DNA from: Arthrobacter sp. E3
Lineage (GTDB): Bacteria; Actinomycetota; Actinomycetes; Actinomycetales; Micrococcaceae
Assembly: GCF_017353415.1 (NCBI RefSeq)
Contig: NZ_JAFMPX010000014.1
Location: 1-64,000, forward strand
Reading direction: 5' to 3'
DNA: 64,000 bases
Shown here: one piece after another, positions 1-7,612 of the stretch
Position numbering within the stretch: position 1 is the first letter of the stretch
Layout: every line of letters begins with the position of its first letter
Position numbers and translations under genes: made by a program
Notes under the pieces: model-generated
Seen by the model: the letters and a program-made list of their open reading frames with translations, nothing else
What the model was told of the DNA's origin: nothing
Database searches by the model: none

Positions 1-514
1 CGACCGGAACCATGCCCGCAGTTCGGGCAATGATCCCGGAAAATCCCGGCCCTCCACTGGCACATCCATCATGAGCCACACAATACGCGCAGCCCCCGAC
101 ATCACGGCAGTTACATGGATAGCCAATCTCTGTGATTTCCGGTTCCAAGGAGACCCGCTTGATCATTGTGGGTGCCCCGAGTTTCTCCTTGAACACGTCC
201 AAGGTGTATCCCGCGTGAAGACTCTGGAGCGTGTCCGCCGCACGAACTCGAGGAAAGGCTGTGTTGAAGGCCATCGGTGCAAAGGCCAAAATGGCAGTAA
301 TTGCTGTGGTTATCGCGGCAACGCCCAGAATGAACTTGAACGCTGGGGATATTGTTTTCGCGTACGTATCTTTAGTCCCCTGGAAAAAACGAATATATGC
401 GGGTCTGACCTCTCCAGCAACAGGAGCAGAGTTGCCGTCAACGACAGTCTCGGGAGAGGTCGAACCATCGATGTTGGGCCTGCTTGCTGGCGTATCTTGG
501 TTGTGGGTCACCAC
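1..514 (-). CDS. Hypothetical membrane-anchored protein, 3' end beyond the window
   Basis: An open frame runs from a GTG at 514 to the window edge, giving 171 visible residues. GTG 514 or GTG 511 is favoured because GGAGGA lies a few bases upstream. The product has a polar N-terminal tail, one predicted transmembrane helix at about residues 60-84, and an outer domain beginning with VFKEKLGAP and including a Cys cluster (CNCRDVGGCAYC). I do not recognise the family with certainty; the KEKLGxP stretch recalls ETEC_3214-type domains, a weak resemblance. Base use looks coding on this strand, and the opposite-strand ORFs here look like shadows. Confidence 0.6.
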   Translation of the reverse strand, partial: MVTHNQDTPASRPNIDGSTSPETVVDGNSAPVAGEVRPAYIRFFQGTKDTYAKTISPAFKFILGVAAITTAITAILAFAPMAFNTAFPRVRAADTLQSLHAGYTLDVFKEKLGAPTMIKRVSLEPEITEIGYPCNCRDVGGCAYCVAHDGCASGGPGFSGIIARTAGMVPV

Positions 515-888
515 GAACTCCTCCAATGGTCTGCATCTTGCGACTTGGTTGCGTTAAGACTGCAGGCGGCATACATCCGAATCCTAGCCTGGGTCTGCCC
601 ACTTTCACCTGCGCGTCAGAAAGTCACAAGTCAGATGTTGTGTCGTAGAACCACAAGCTTGCGAGAATCTCATAGCTGCCGTACGCGTCATCAGTGATTG
701 GCTCAAGCTCACGGCAGAGCCGGGACTCGTTCATGTTCTGCATCGTCAAGCCGGGCTCCACCGGTCAGGAGGTAATGCTCAAGTCGAAACGGGAGAAGTA
801 TGGGAGCGAACTATCGCGCGCGATGCGTGGCGCCATGGTGAAGTTGGTGGCGCCGTACACAAGCGTGACGTTGCGCACTCTCCTCCTC
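515..888. other. Gene-less interval
   Basis: No convincing gene is seen on either strand between the start of the partial gene and the stop of the CPBP relic. A 94-codon plus-strand frame near 694-978 has no recognisable content and overlaps the end of the CPBP frame. Confidence 0.5.
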
Positions 889-1819
889 TCAGCCGCCCAC
901 GAGTGCTCCCGTCCCTGCCGCAATGAATCCGAAGATCAAGATGTCTTGGCAGAAGTGAATGAACCACGCCCAGAATAGGCCTCCTGTTTCCAGCATCGAC
1001 TTGCCGAGGAGCCAGCCCAGAACGCCGGCCATGAGTACCCCCACTATCCCGTAGGGCATCCCGTAGAAGTGAGCGAAGCCAAAGAAGGCCGCCACCAGCA
1101 GCAGCCCCTGCGTGCGCCCAGCGGGGCCCTCCAGAACCGACAGGAACGACGACTTAAAGGTCACCTCCTCGTTGAAGGCGTTAGACGCAGCAGTCAACAC
1201 AATCACAGGAATGAGTGGAACCAAGCCTGGCAGCACATCAACCGAGGGTCGCCCCGCGATCAACAGAAATGCCAACGTACCAAGGCTGATGAAGATGGCA
1301 AGGTTTCGCCCAAAAACATTCCAGCGCAAGGTTGGCTTCGTTCCTAACAGTCGCACCGGAGTCACCGGCGCAGCGAGGTATCCCCGGGTGAGGTAGAAAG
1401 CTGAAGCCTTCATTTTTGAGGATGAACAAGAGGACGATGATGATGCCAGTGACCGTAAGCCTCATCGACTGATCCACAATCATCCGGACGGTGAACGACG
1501 TGTCTTCCATCCATGACTGCAGGAACGGCAACTGGGCGATTCTCGTGTAGACCCACCACTGACTCACGACCAGCACGAGCAGCAGGCCGAAAAACTCGCG
1601 CAATCTCCGTATCGATTTCCAAAGAAACGTCAGCGCTAGACCGGCAAAGGCAACTCCCACGGGGAACGCGATCCGCAATCCCTCAGAGGGAACGTAGTGG
1701 AACATCTCCCGCAGGATAATTTCGGGCAAGGAAACCGCAAGAATCGTTATCCAAGCGACAATGACCACGGTACGACTTTGGGAGTGGACCGCGCGTTCCA
1801 TGTTCTCGGATCGGCTCAT
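889..1819 (-). pseudogene. CPBP-family intramembrane metalloprotease, frameshifted
   Basis: Two frames together encode one CPBP (Abi/CaaX-protease-like) membrane protein. The 5' frame starts at ATG 1819 (AGGA upstream) and carries several transmembrane helices; the 3' frame, 1413-889, carries the family motifs: EEVTFK (EExxxR-type, Lys in place of Arg), FAHFYG and HFCQD. The frames join at an A5 run (minus strand; T5 at 1413-1417). One base fewer would give a continuous protein reading LKMKASAF across the junction, as expected for this family. The gene is therefore either broken by a one-base insertion or affected by a homopolymer sequencing error. In other bacteria such proteins act in prenyl-protein processing or bacteriocin immunity; the substrate here is unknown. 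Confidence 0.75.
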
Positions 1820-1839
1820 CGATTCATCCTAAAATGGTT

Positions 1840-2644
1840 TCGGTATCCACACCCGGAGCCCGAGGGGCGACGTTGGTGGCACCCGTAGAAGGCTTGGTCC
1901 GGCGGTGCCAGGTTTTTGAGTCAATCTCTAGCCGGCAAGTCGGGTTTCCTCCATGGGGTGGTCGAGGCATCCTAGCAGGCGCGGCTTACTGCCTTCAATA
2001 CGACCGCACCATCACATGCGCAAGCAGTACGGTTTCGCAGGGGAGCGCTGGCCATCAACTGACCAGGAACGGACTTCGCAATGCCGCTGGTGTTTGAAGC
2101 GTCTATCCCGTCTGTGATCGATTGGACCTGAATCCCCCGTGCCCGGAAGTCTGCACGCTTCACGGTTTCTGGGCGGTCAAGTTCCTCATACTGCTCGTAG
2201 CGTGAACCAATCTGCTGTGAGGTTCAACCCGCTCCCAGTACCAAAGTGGCTAGATTCTGCTGTTTATTGTCTCGGGACACCGTGAGGCTGTAGGTTCCAA
2301 TGCGTGGAGCCTACGCTCGCAACGGTCCGCTCCCCCATTCCTCCCTTCTCCTATCCGGTTCAGGGACAATTTCACCACGTTCTCCGTCGTCAGTGGCGAG
2401 GCAGCCCACCCCTGGCTGCTGGGCATCTCCACGGCGCGGGAGAACCAGCTGCCCAACCTGCGCGAGTCTGGCCTGGGGCCCAGGATTGCCTAGCAATGCA
2501 CCAGCTTCGTGGCCGTGCGTGGCCGTGTGTGGCATGGTGGCCCGCGGTCTGGGCTGCCTGGGGTGCCGCTGGCCATCGAGGGGAAACCGACCAAAGCAAC
2601 ATCTGCTTCTTCACCCCAGCCGACCAAAAGACAAGCCCCGGAAA
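1840..2644. other. Intergenic stretch of degraded DNA
   Basis: No intact gene is seen in about 800 bases. It contains a probable serine-recombinase fragment (listed separately). On the plus strand near 2360-2480 a short coding-like stretch (including GEAAHPWLLGISTAREN) stops at a TAG and seems to continue in another frame (FVAVRGRVWHGG). I could not assign that fragment to a family. An interrupted palindrome TGTCTCGGGACA lies at 2268-2279. Confidence 0.4.
2040..2214 (-). pseudogene. Serine recombinase (resolvase) remnant
   Basis: The minus-strand frame reads RGIQVQSITDGIDAS followed by NTSGIAKSV. This closely matches the segment of resolvase/invertase catalytic domains that normally reads RGIxxxSLTDGIDTxTxxGR. 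The frame has a TGA just upstream, no catalytic Ser region and no C-terminal helix-turn-helix, so only about 35 codons survive. It probably marks an old mobile element. Confidence is limited because the match is short. Confidence 0.4.
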
Positions 2645-3571
2645 CTAGTAGCCCGCTACCGGGTCTACCACCCCGGCCAGCTCCTGTCCGCTGGCAAACA
2701 GGCGGACATTTTCCGCCACACGGGCGGCCAGCAGTGAGGCCACCATTTCGAACGTGTCCGCGCTGTGGGGGGTGATCAGCGCCTTGGGCTCAGCCCACAG
2801 CGGGTGGCCGTCGGGCAGCGGCTCAGGGTACGTGACGTCCAGACCGGCCCCGGCCAACCGGTCGGCCGCCAACGCGGCGCACAGTGCATCCGTGTCGATC
2901 AGGCCACCCCGGGCAATGTTCACCACCACGGCGCTTGGCTTCAATAGAGCCAGCTCCGGTGCGCCCAACAGCCAGCGGGTGTTAGGCGTCAGCGCGGCCG
3001 CAAGGACCACCACATCCGCTTCAGGCAGCACCTGCACCAAGGCCTCCGAGGTGACGGTGCGGTCCGCGCCGGGAACGGTAATATTCTGTCGGCGGACCAC
3101 CGTGACATTGGTGTTGAAGGCCTTCATCAGCCGCACAATTTCCATGCCGATGCCGCCCGCGCCGACCACCAGAACGTTCAGTCCGTGCAACGACGTTCCG
3201 GCCTGGGGGCCCCACGAGGTGGCCCGTACCCGCTCCGGCAGCTGGCGCAGCAGGGCCAGCGTCAGGGCAAGAGCGTGTTCGCCCACGGGTGGGGCATAGG
3301 CACCTTTGGCGCTGGTCCATATTTTTTCCGGGTACGCCGCAATTGTGTCCATGTAGGACTCAATCCCGGCGGATGGCAGCTGCACCCAGCGGATCGTCGG
3401 CCGCGTGTCCAGGATGGTTTTGAGTGCGGCCCGGTCCGGATTGAAGCCGACCACCAGCCCGTCGGGATTGTCAGCAAGATCGGTCAGCACGCCGCCACCG
3501 TCCGTGACGGCCGTGGCAAACAAGGGGTGGGAGTCGGGCAAAACGCTAATGCGGGGGGCAAACTGTGTCAT
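2645..3571 (-). CDS. D-isomer-specific 2-hydroxyacid dehydrogenase family protein
   Basis: A 308-residue NAD(P)-dependent oxidoreductase of the D-2-hydroxyacid dehydrogenase family. A Rossmann motif VVGAGGIG lies near residue 137. The catalytic trio is visible: Arg in NIARGG, the acid in the DVTYPEPLPDGHPLW segment, and His in TPHSA near the C-terminus. These enzymes interconvert 2-oxo acids and D-2-hydroxy acids; the substrate cannot be read from sequence. It stands alone, and a long imperfect hairpin separates it from the regulator gene upstream. Confidence 0.9.
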   Translation of the reverse strand: MTQFAPRISVLPDSHPLFATAVTDGGGVLTDLADNPDGLVVGFNPDRAALKTILDTRPTIRWVQLPSAGIESYMDTIAAYPEKIWTSAKGAYAPPVGEHALALTLALLRQLPERVRATSWGPQAGTSLHGLNVLVVGAGGIGMEIVRLMKAFNTNVTVVRRQNITVPGADRTVTSEALVQVLPEADVVVLAAALTPNTRWLLGAPELALLKPSAVVVNIARGGLIDTDALCAALAADRLAGAGLDVTYPEPLPDGHPLWAEPKALITPHSADTFEMVASLLAARVAENVRLFASGQELAGVVDPVAGY

Positions 3572-3580
3572 GGTGGCAGC

Positions 3581-3628
3581 TTAACGCACGACGACGACGG
3601 CTGGGGAGCCGCCGCCGTCGCACGTTAA
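3581..3628. terminator. Imperfect 22-bp hairpin between convergently placed 3' and 5' ends
   Basis: Arms 3581-3602 and 3607-3628 are complementary at 18 of 22 positions with a GGGG loop. It lies downstream of the LuxR-type regulator and just upstream of the dehydrogenase start, so it most likely terminates regulator transcription. There is no strong U-run. Confidence 0.5.
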
Positions 3629-3664
3629 CCTCGAGAGATCATGGCGTCCGTTTATAGTCCATAT

Positions 3665-4309
3665 TTACTGTCGCGGTCGGACGCGTTTGTGGTCTGGAAA
3701 GAATCCGTGCTCAAGTCCCCAAAGGATGGCGTTGGAGCGGTCCGTTACGCCGATACGGCGGTAGCAGCTACGGATAAACGTCTTGACGGTGTTGATGGAT
3801 AGCCGGGCCCTTTCTGCTATCTCCGCGTTACCCAGACCTTGGGTGATGAGGGCAAGAACTTCAGCTTCCCGTTGGGTCAGGCCTTCTTCGCGGCCGGGCC
3901 AATCACCGAGGGTAGATTTCGACTGGCCACTGGGCCCTTGGAAAACTTGGCTTTCACCCCGGTGGATATCGTGGAGGGCACTAACAAGGTGGGCCGCGGG
4001 AAGGCCTTTGGACAGGTACCCGCTGGCGCCGTTAGCCAGTGCAGCTTCGATCCGTGTTTCATCAAGGTCCCACGAATAGACAACCACCTTGCCGGCCAGC
4101 GGATTGCTTGCCAGTTCGTGCACATCCGCACCGTCTCCCGGCGTCGCCGCGAACGTGTCGTAGAGCGTGAGATCAACCGGTTCGGCCACATTTCGATTGA
4201 GGTCGAGTTCGATGACCTCAACGGTATCCCCATAGGACCGAAGCATCATCTCCAGCCCTCGAAGCACGATTTCATAGTCATCCACGAGGGCGACGCGCAG
4301 GTTTGCCAT
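3665..4309 (-). CDS. Orphan LuxR/NarL-family response regulator
   Basis: A 214-residue two-domain regulator. The receiver has the acidic pair D10-D11, a probable phosphoacceptor D51 (in LTLYDTFA) and K101 (in GYLSKGL). The C-terminal LuxR helix-turn-helix covers about residues 145-200 (LTQREAEVLALI, IAERARLSINTVKT). ATG 4309 (MANLRVAL) is preferred to the upstream ATG 4348 because GGTGAGA precedes it and it begins directly at the first receiver strand. No histidine kinase is adjacent. It diverges from a small-gene/sigma-factor cluster across an 85-base region containing a palindrome, so it may control one or both sides. Confidence 0.88.
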   Translation of the reverse strand: MANLRVALVDDYEIVLRGLEMMLRSYGDTVEVIELDLNRNVAEPVDLTLYDTFAATPGDGADVHELASNPLAGKVVVYSWDLDETRIEAALANGASGYLSKGLPAAHLVSALHDIHRGESQVFQGPSGQSKSTLGDWPGREEGLTQREAEVLALITQGLGNAEIAERARLSINTVKTFIRSCYRRIGVTDRSNAILWGLEHGFFPDHKRVRPRQ

Positions 4310-4343
4310 TTTCTCACCATACGGTAGGTGGGGGGCGCAAGAG

Positions 4344-4361
4344 TTCACCCCTTGGGGTGAA
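4344..4361. promoter_or_regulatory. Palindromic candidate operator TTCACCCC-TT-GGGGTGAA
   Basis: Two perfect 8-bp arms around TT lie in the divergent region between the LuxR-type regulator and the small gene at 4395. A GATAAT at 4377-4382 could be a -10 box for the rightward gene. The site could be bound by the adjacent regulator, but that is inferred from position only. Confidence 0.45.
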
Positions 4362-4394
4362 GACGTTACCCCCTTCGATAATTAGGCTTTGGGG

Positions 4395-4664
4395 ATGAAT
4401 TCAGCCCAAACCATGAACAGAAGCACGCCGGAGGACGACGATCTCCACCAGGCGACTGTTCGGGAGCTTATTGTTCAATTGGCTCTGGCCGAAGATGAAC
4501 ACCGGAACACCGACGATCCCAAACGCATCGCAGCCTTGACCCGACGCGAGCAAGCAATCGTCGCGGCCATACACCGCTATGGGCTCGGGCACACAGCCCC
4601 GGACAGCCCACAACCACTTGGGCCGTCACTAACCGCCTCCTCTGAAAACCTGGCGGTCAAATAG
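4395..4664 (+). CDS. Small hypothetical protein upstream of the sigma factor
   Basis: An 89-residue soluble, charged protein starting at ATG 4395 (MNSAQTMNRS). It is mostly helical in appearance, with an acidic N-terminal half (STPEDDDLHQATVRELIVQL) and a basic stretch near DPKRIAALTRREQ. I do not recognise a family. Its stop (TAG at 4662-4664) overlaps the GTG start of the next gene, so the two are translationally coupled and probably lie in one operon with the sigma factor. Confidence 0.65.
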   Translation: MNSAQTMNRSTPEDDDLHQATVRELIVQLALAEDEHRNTDDPKRIAALTRREQAIVAAIHRYGLGHTAPDSPQPLGPSLTASSENLAVK

Positions 4665-4969
4665 TGCCAACCAGGACCACGCAACAGGTAACTCCAAGTC
4701 AGGTTGAGCATCCTCAGACCCGATCATCGGCTGACTTGCAGGCAACGGCCGCGAGGGTGGTGGTCAGGGATGGCGGCATCGAGATCCACGGATACGTGGT
4801 TGCCCACGAGGGGAACCACGTCCGCGTCATGTGGGTTGTAGCGTCCGGCCGGCACCGCCAGCGCACGTTCTCAGCCGAGACGGTATTCCTGCCAGGGCAC
4901 GACCACCGATGGGATGGGTACCTTATTCCTTTCGAAAAGCTCGCTGTCATCCGTCTGGCAGCCCGCTGA
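4664..4969 (+). CDS. Small hypothetical protein, coupled to its neighbour
   Basis: A 101-residue protein starting at GTG 4664, inside the stop of the previous gene. A Thr/Gln-rich N-terminal tail precedes a compact beta-rich part (ARVVVRDGGIEIHGYVV, HVRVMWVVASG) that ends with DGYLIPFEKLAVIRLA. I do not recognise the family; the strand pattern would suit a small SH3-like or nucleic-acid-binding fold, which is speculation. The sigma-factor gene follows 23 bases downstream. Confidence 0.65.
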   Translation: MPTRTTQQVTPSQVEHPQTRSSADLQATAARVVVRDGGIEIHGYVVAHEGNHVRVMWVVASGRHRQRTFSAETVFLPGHDHRWDGYLIPFEKLAVIRLAAR

Positions 4970-4992
4970 ACGCGGCGGACGTGTGCGACATC

Positions 4993-5841
4993 ATGTACTC
5001 GCACACTCAGCGGCCCAGAACTCCTCCGCTGTTCCGTGACTCCAATCCCGGAGATACGTTGCTGGAATCAATCTCCCGAACTCTCACACTCGGGCTTTCC
5101 CCTGACGGCATTCCCCTCTCGCCACAACCACCAAGGTTAGAGTCCGGGATGAGTGCTGATCAGTTGGTGCTTCAGTTCGTGGGGCTAGCCGACGCTCTCT
5201 CGCGCCGCTACAACGCCCCGGGGTGTGAGGCCGAAGACTTGCAGCAGGTAGCCCGGCTCGGACTAGTGAAGGCTGCCAAGAGGTACCGTGACTTGGGAAA
5301 TCATGGGTTCATGGCCTTTGCAGTGCCGACCATCACTGGGGAGCTCAAACGACATCTCAGGGATCATTCCTGGGTGGTGAGGCCACCGAGGTCCCTCCAG
5401 GAAGCCAGGCTCAAGATCAGGCAGGTACGCCCCGAGCTGACTCAGCATCTGGGAAGGTATCCTTCAATCGCCGATCTGAGTTTGGCCGTTGGCATGTCAG
5501 TGACGGAAACGACGCTGGCATTGATAGCCGAGACGGCCATGGTCGCCCAACCGATCGAGCAAAATGATTCACCAACGAGCTTCGAGGACCGAGGGCACGA
5601 CGTCCTTCTAGCTGCGGAGGACCCCGGCTATGAACGCGTTGAGCAGAAGCTGACCCTTGAAACGGCTCTCAGCGACACGAGCGAGCAAGACCGGCTGCTA
5701 CTTCATCTGCGCTTTGTCCTGGAGTTGTCGCAGGGGCAGATCGCCCAGGAACTCGGTGTCAGTCAAATGCAGATTTCCCGACGCCTCAAACAGTTGCTCG
5801 ACCGTCTCGGGCGTCGCCTGACCGAGCCCGCGGAAAAGTAA
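4993..5841 (+). CDS. RNA polymerase sigma factor, SigB/SigF/SigG subfamily
   Basis: A sigma-70 family factor of 282 residues if ATG 4993 is used; a later ATG at 5149 would give about 230 residues and still keep every conserved region. Region 2 spans about residues 60-125 (YNAPGCEAEDLQQVARLGLV, FAVPTITGELKRHLRD), region 3 about 130-200 and region 4 about 215-275, with the helix-turn-helix LSQGQIAQELGVSQMQISRR. GELKRHLRD is typical of stress/sporulation-type group 3 sigma factors. No anti-sigma factor is obvious beside it; the two preceding small unknown genes are the only partner candidates. GlsB and CsbD stress genes lie just beyond its terminator. Confidence 0.9.
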   Translation: MYSHTQRPRTPPLFRDSNPGDTLLESISRTLTLGLSPDGIPLSPQPPRLESGMSADQLVLQFVGLADALSRRYNAPGCEAEDLQQVARLGLVKAAKRYRDLGNHGFMAFAVPTITGELKRHLRDHSWVVRPPRSLQEARLKIRQVRPELTQHLGRYPSIADLSLAVGMSVTETTLALIAETAMVAQPIEQNDSPTSFEDRGHDVLLAAEDPGYERVEQKLTLETALSDTSEQDRLLLHLRFVLELSQGQIAQELGVSQMQISRRLKQLLDRLGRRLTEPAEK

Positions 5842-5864
5842 ACGACAGCGCTGGATAAAACGCG

Positions 5865-5920
5865 AGGTGGCCCCGTCCCGCGTCCCCCTTGGAGGACGCG
5901 GGACGGGGCCACCTTAATTT
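5865..5920 (+). terminator. Perfect 21-bp stem-loop terminator
   Basis: Arms 5865-5885 and 5894-5914 are perfectly complementary around an 8-base loop and are followed by TTAATTT. It lies 24 bases after the sigma-factor stop. The glsB-like gene converges on it, so it may serve both strands. Confidence 0.85.
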
Positions 5921-6021
5921 CACGCTAGAAATAGCACTTGGCCGATGTGCTTGTCACAGGAATCCTTGTCCAACTCTTCGATCTATCGAGATCTGAATAG
6001 GGCCCGTGTGCTCGCCTCGTG

Positions 6022-6282
6022 TCAGGCGCGGCGCCGCACAATGGCGCCATAGATGCCCAAGACGACCAGTGAGCCCACGATGGCGACCAGCCAGGTTTGC
6101 AGGCTCCAGAAATTCTCAAGCCCGACGCCGAAGATCGCCCCACCGATCCATCCACCGATCAAGGCCCCCACGACTCCCAGGAGCATGGTGATAAGGATCC
6201 CACCACTCTGACGGCCGGGCAGAATGGCTTTCGCTATTGCACCAACGATGAGTCCCAATATCAGGAACGCGATAAAACTCAT
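6022..6282 (-). CDS. GlsB/YeaQ/YmgE-family stress-response membrane protein
   Basis: An 86-residue, very hydrophobic protein with three transmembrane helices and the glycine-rich family pattern (GLIVGAIAKAILPG, GVVGALIGGWIGGAIFG) ending in a short basic tail. These transglycosylase-associated small membrane proteins are associated with general stress; the molecular role is not established. AAGGAG precedes ATG 6282. A CsbD gene lies upstream on the same strand, and the sigma-factor operon converges from the other side. Confidence 0.92.
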   Translation of the reverse strand: MSFIAFLILGLIVGAIAKAILPGRQSGGILITMLLGVVGALIGGWIGGAIFGVGLENFWSLQTWLVAIVGSLVVLGIYGAIVRRRA

Positions 6283-6363
6283 GAACTAACTCCTTTTGTT
6301 TCAACTTCTCAGATCGAGTGGGGGCGTACCCACTCTGGGCGTGCCCCGGTGACTCCGCGACGA

Positions 6364-6549
6364 TTAGCGGCCAGTGACGTCCTTGGCAGCATCCTTGACG
6401 TGCTCACCAGCCTGCTTGATACCGGCCTTGGCCTGGTCCCCTTCGCCTTCCGCTTCAAGGCCCTGATCGTTCGTGGCTGCACCGATATGCTCCTTGGCCT
6501 TGCCCTTGAGCTCCTCGGCCTTATTTTCAAACTTGTCTGCGATACCCAT
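6364..6549 (-). CDS. CsbD-family general stress protein
   Basis: A 61-residue hydrophilic helical protein beginning MGIADKFENKAEELKGK, the hallmark of CsbD. ATG 6549 is chosen because AAGGAG precedes it and the family starts exactly here; the longer frame upstream lacks homology. CsbD is a SigB-regulon protein in Bacillus, of unknown mechanism. Its position near a SigB/SigF-type sigma factor and glsB suggests a small stress island. Confidence 0.92.
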   Translation of the reverse strand: MGIADKFENKAEELKGKAKEHIGAATNDQGLEAEGEGDQAKAGIKQAGEHVKDAAKDVTGR

Positions 6550-6726
6550 GTGTGTCTCCTTCAGGGAACGATAAGCACGAGCGGCCGCCCGGCCGCTGCG
6601 CTTCGGTCCGTTTACCGGGCTACGCAGCAATGGCGCCACGAGCCTCACCCTTTACAATTCCCCCAACCGGGGAATTCAAACATTTTCGCTACCAGTTTCT
6701 TTTGCATAGAGTGCTTTTGTAATCGC

Positions 6727-6930
6727 AGGGCCGCGTCCACGGCCGCCCGGTACGGCAAAGAGCCGGAACAGCACCGTAACCTCGGCGGAATCGCCAGAGT
6801 ACCCGTCTTCGACGTGTGCCGTGGTGTTAACGGGCAGGCGGCACAGCTGCTGCGCCAGTGCCGCGGTGGCCGCCTTGCTGGACCGGCCGCCGTCGGACAG
6901 ACCTGCACTTGCTGCGATGCCAAATCTGGT
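6727..6930 (-). pseudogene. Relic of an isocitrate lyase/PEP mutase-family gene
   Basis: Reading 6930 to about 6790, one frame gives RFGIAASAGLSDGGRSS, then TAALAQQLCRLPVNT and EDGYSGDSAEV. A different frame at 6775-6727 gives SGSLPYRAAVDAAL. Both match the intact family member at 53484-54269 (SFGIAVSAGQPDGGRSS and SGSLPYRAAVDSAL). The middle, including the catalytic barrel, is missing, and so are the N-terminus and everything after the final match. This is a clear internally deleted relic. Confidence 0.8.
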
Positions 6931-6939
6931 GGCGCGAAG

Positions 6940-6984
6940 GGCACGAGGCTCAAAAGATTCCTTGTCCGTGTCAAGCCTCGTGCC
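6940..6984. terminator. 11-bp inverted repeat downstream of the tetR-type gene
   Basis: GGCACGAGGCT at 6940-6950 is perfectly complementary to 6974-6984 across 23 bases. It lies directly after the regulator stop, between it and the PEP-mutase relic, and could terminate the monooxygenase-regulator operon. Confidence 0.45.
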
Positions 6985-6990
6985 TGACTT

Positions 6991-7608
6991 TTATGCACTG
7001 ACTGCCCTTCGGATCATGGTGATCAGGCTGCTAACCAGTCCCGGCAGCGCGTCGTCGTCCGGCTGCTGTGCCATGAGCCAGATATCCATTGCCTGGCCCA
7101 TTCCCATCACGACGGCGATCAGCAGGGACGGTGGCAGATCCTCGCGCACTGCCCCCACGCCTTGACCGGTAGCGAGGGCCTGCTCGATCCAGGGCAGTGA
7201 GGCCTGCTCAAGGTCAGCCTTTGCCGTCTCGAACGAGGGAGTTCTCGAAGCAGCAGTCCAACCGCGCAGCAATGCCGCCAGTTGAGGGGACGCAGCAAGC
7301 GCCCGCAACAAATTCAGGTAGTAGCCTTCCAGCACGGCCCAGAACTCATCTGCACCACCCACGTCCAGCTCCGGCAGCGGCCCCACACGGACAAAGAGCC
7401 CGGCCAAACCGGTGCGCGCAACATAGGCATAGAGATCCTCTTTGCCGTCGAAGTAGTAGTACATCGTGCCCTTGGAAATACCGGCCGCCTCGATCATCCG
7501 GTTCAGGGAAGCATCATGGAAGCCGTGGGCGGCAAATTCGTCCAAGGCCGCCTGCACAATGGCCTGCTGCTGCTTCAGCGGCAGTTTCGTAAATCGGGGC
7601 CTCACCAT
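6991..7608 (-). CDS. TetR-family transcriptional regulator
   Basis: A 205-residue regulator with an N-terminal TetR helix-turn-helix (ALDEFAAHGFHDASLNRMI, AGISKGTMYYYFDGKEDLYAYV) and a helical ligand-binding domain. ATG 7608 (MVRPRFTKL) is preferred because it lies 4 bases after the stop of the monooxygenase gene; the longer frame runs into that gene. It probably represses the monooxygenase operon it belongs to through the palindrome at 8823-8850, whose arms overlap the promoter. Confidence 0.9.
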   Translation of the reverse strand: MVRPRFTKLPLKQQQAIVQAALDEFAAHGFHDASLNRMIEAAGISKGTMYYYFDGKEDLYAYVARTGLAGLFVRVGPLPELDVGGADEFWAVLEGYYLNLLRALAASPQLAALLRGWTAASRTPSFETAKADLEQASLPWIEQALATGQGVGAVREDLPPSLLIAVVMGMGQAMDIWLMAQQPDDDALPGLVSSLITMIRRAVSA

Positions 7609-7612
7609 CCGC

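Noticed and set aside
71-697. 208-codon plus-strand frame at the left edge
   Set aside because: It is antisense to the partial minus-strand gene, which has a ribosome site, a membrane helix and coding character.
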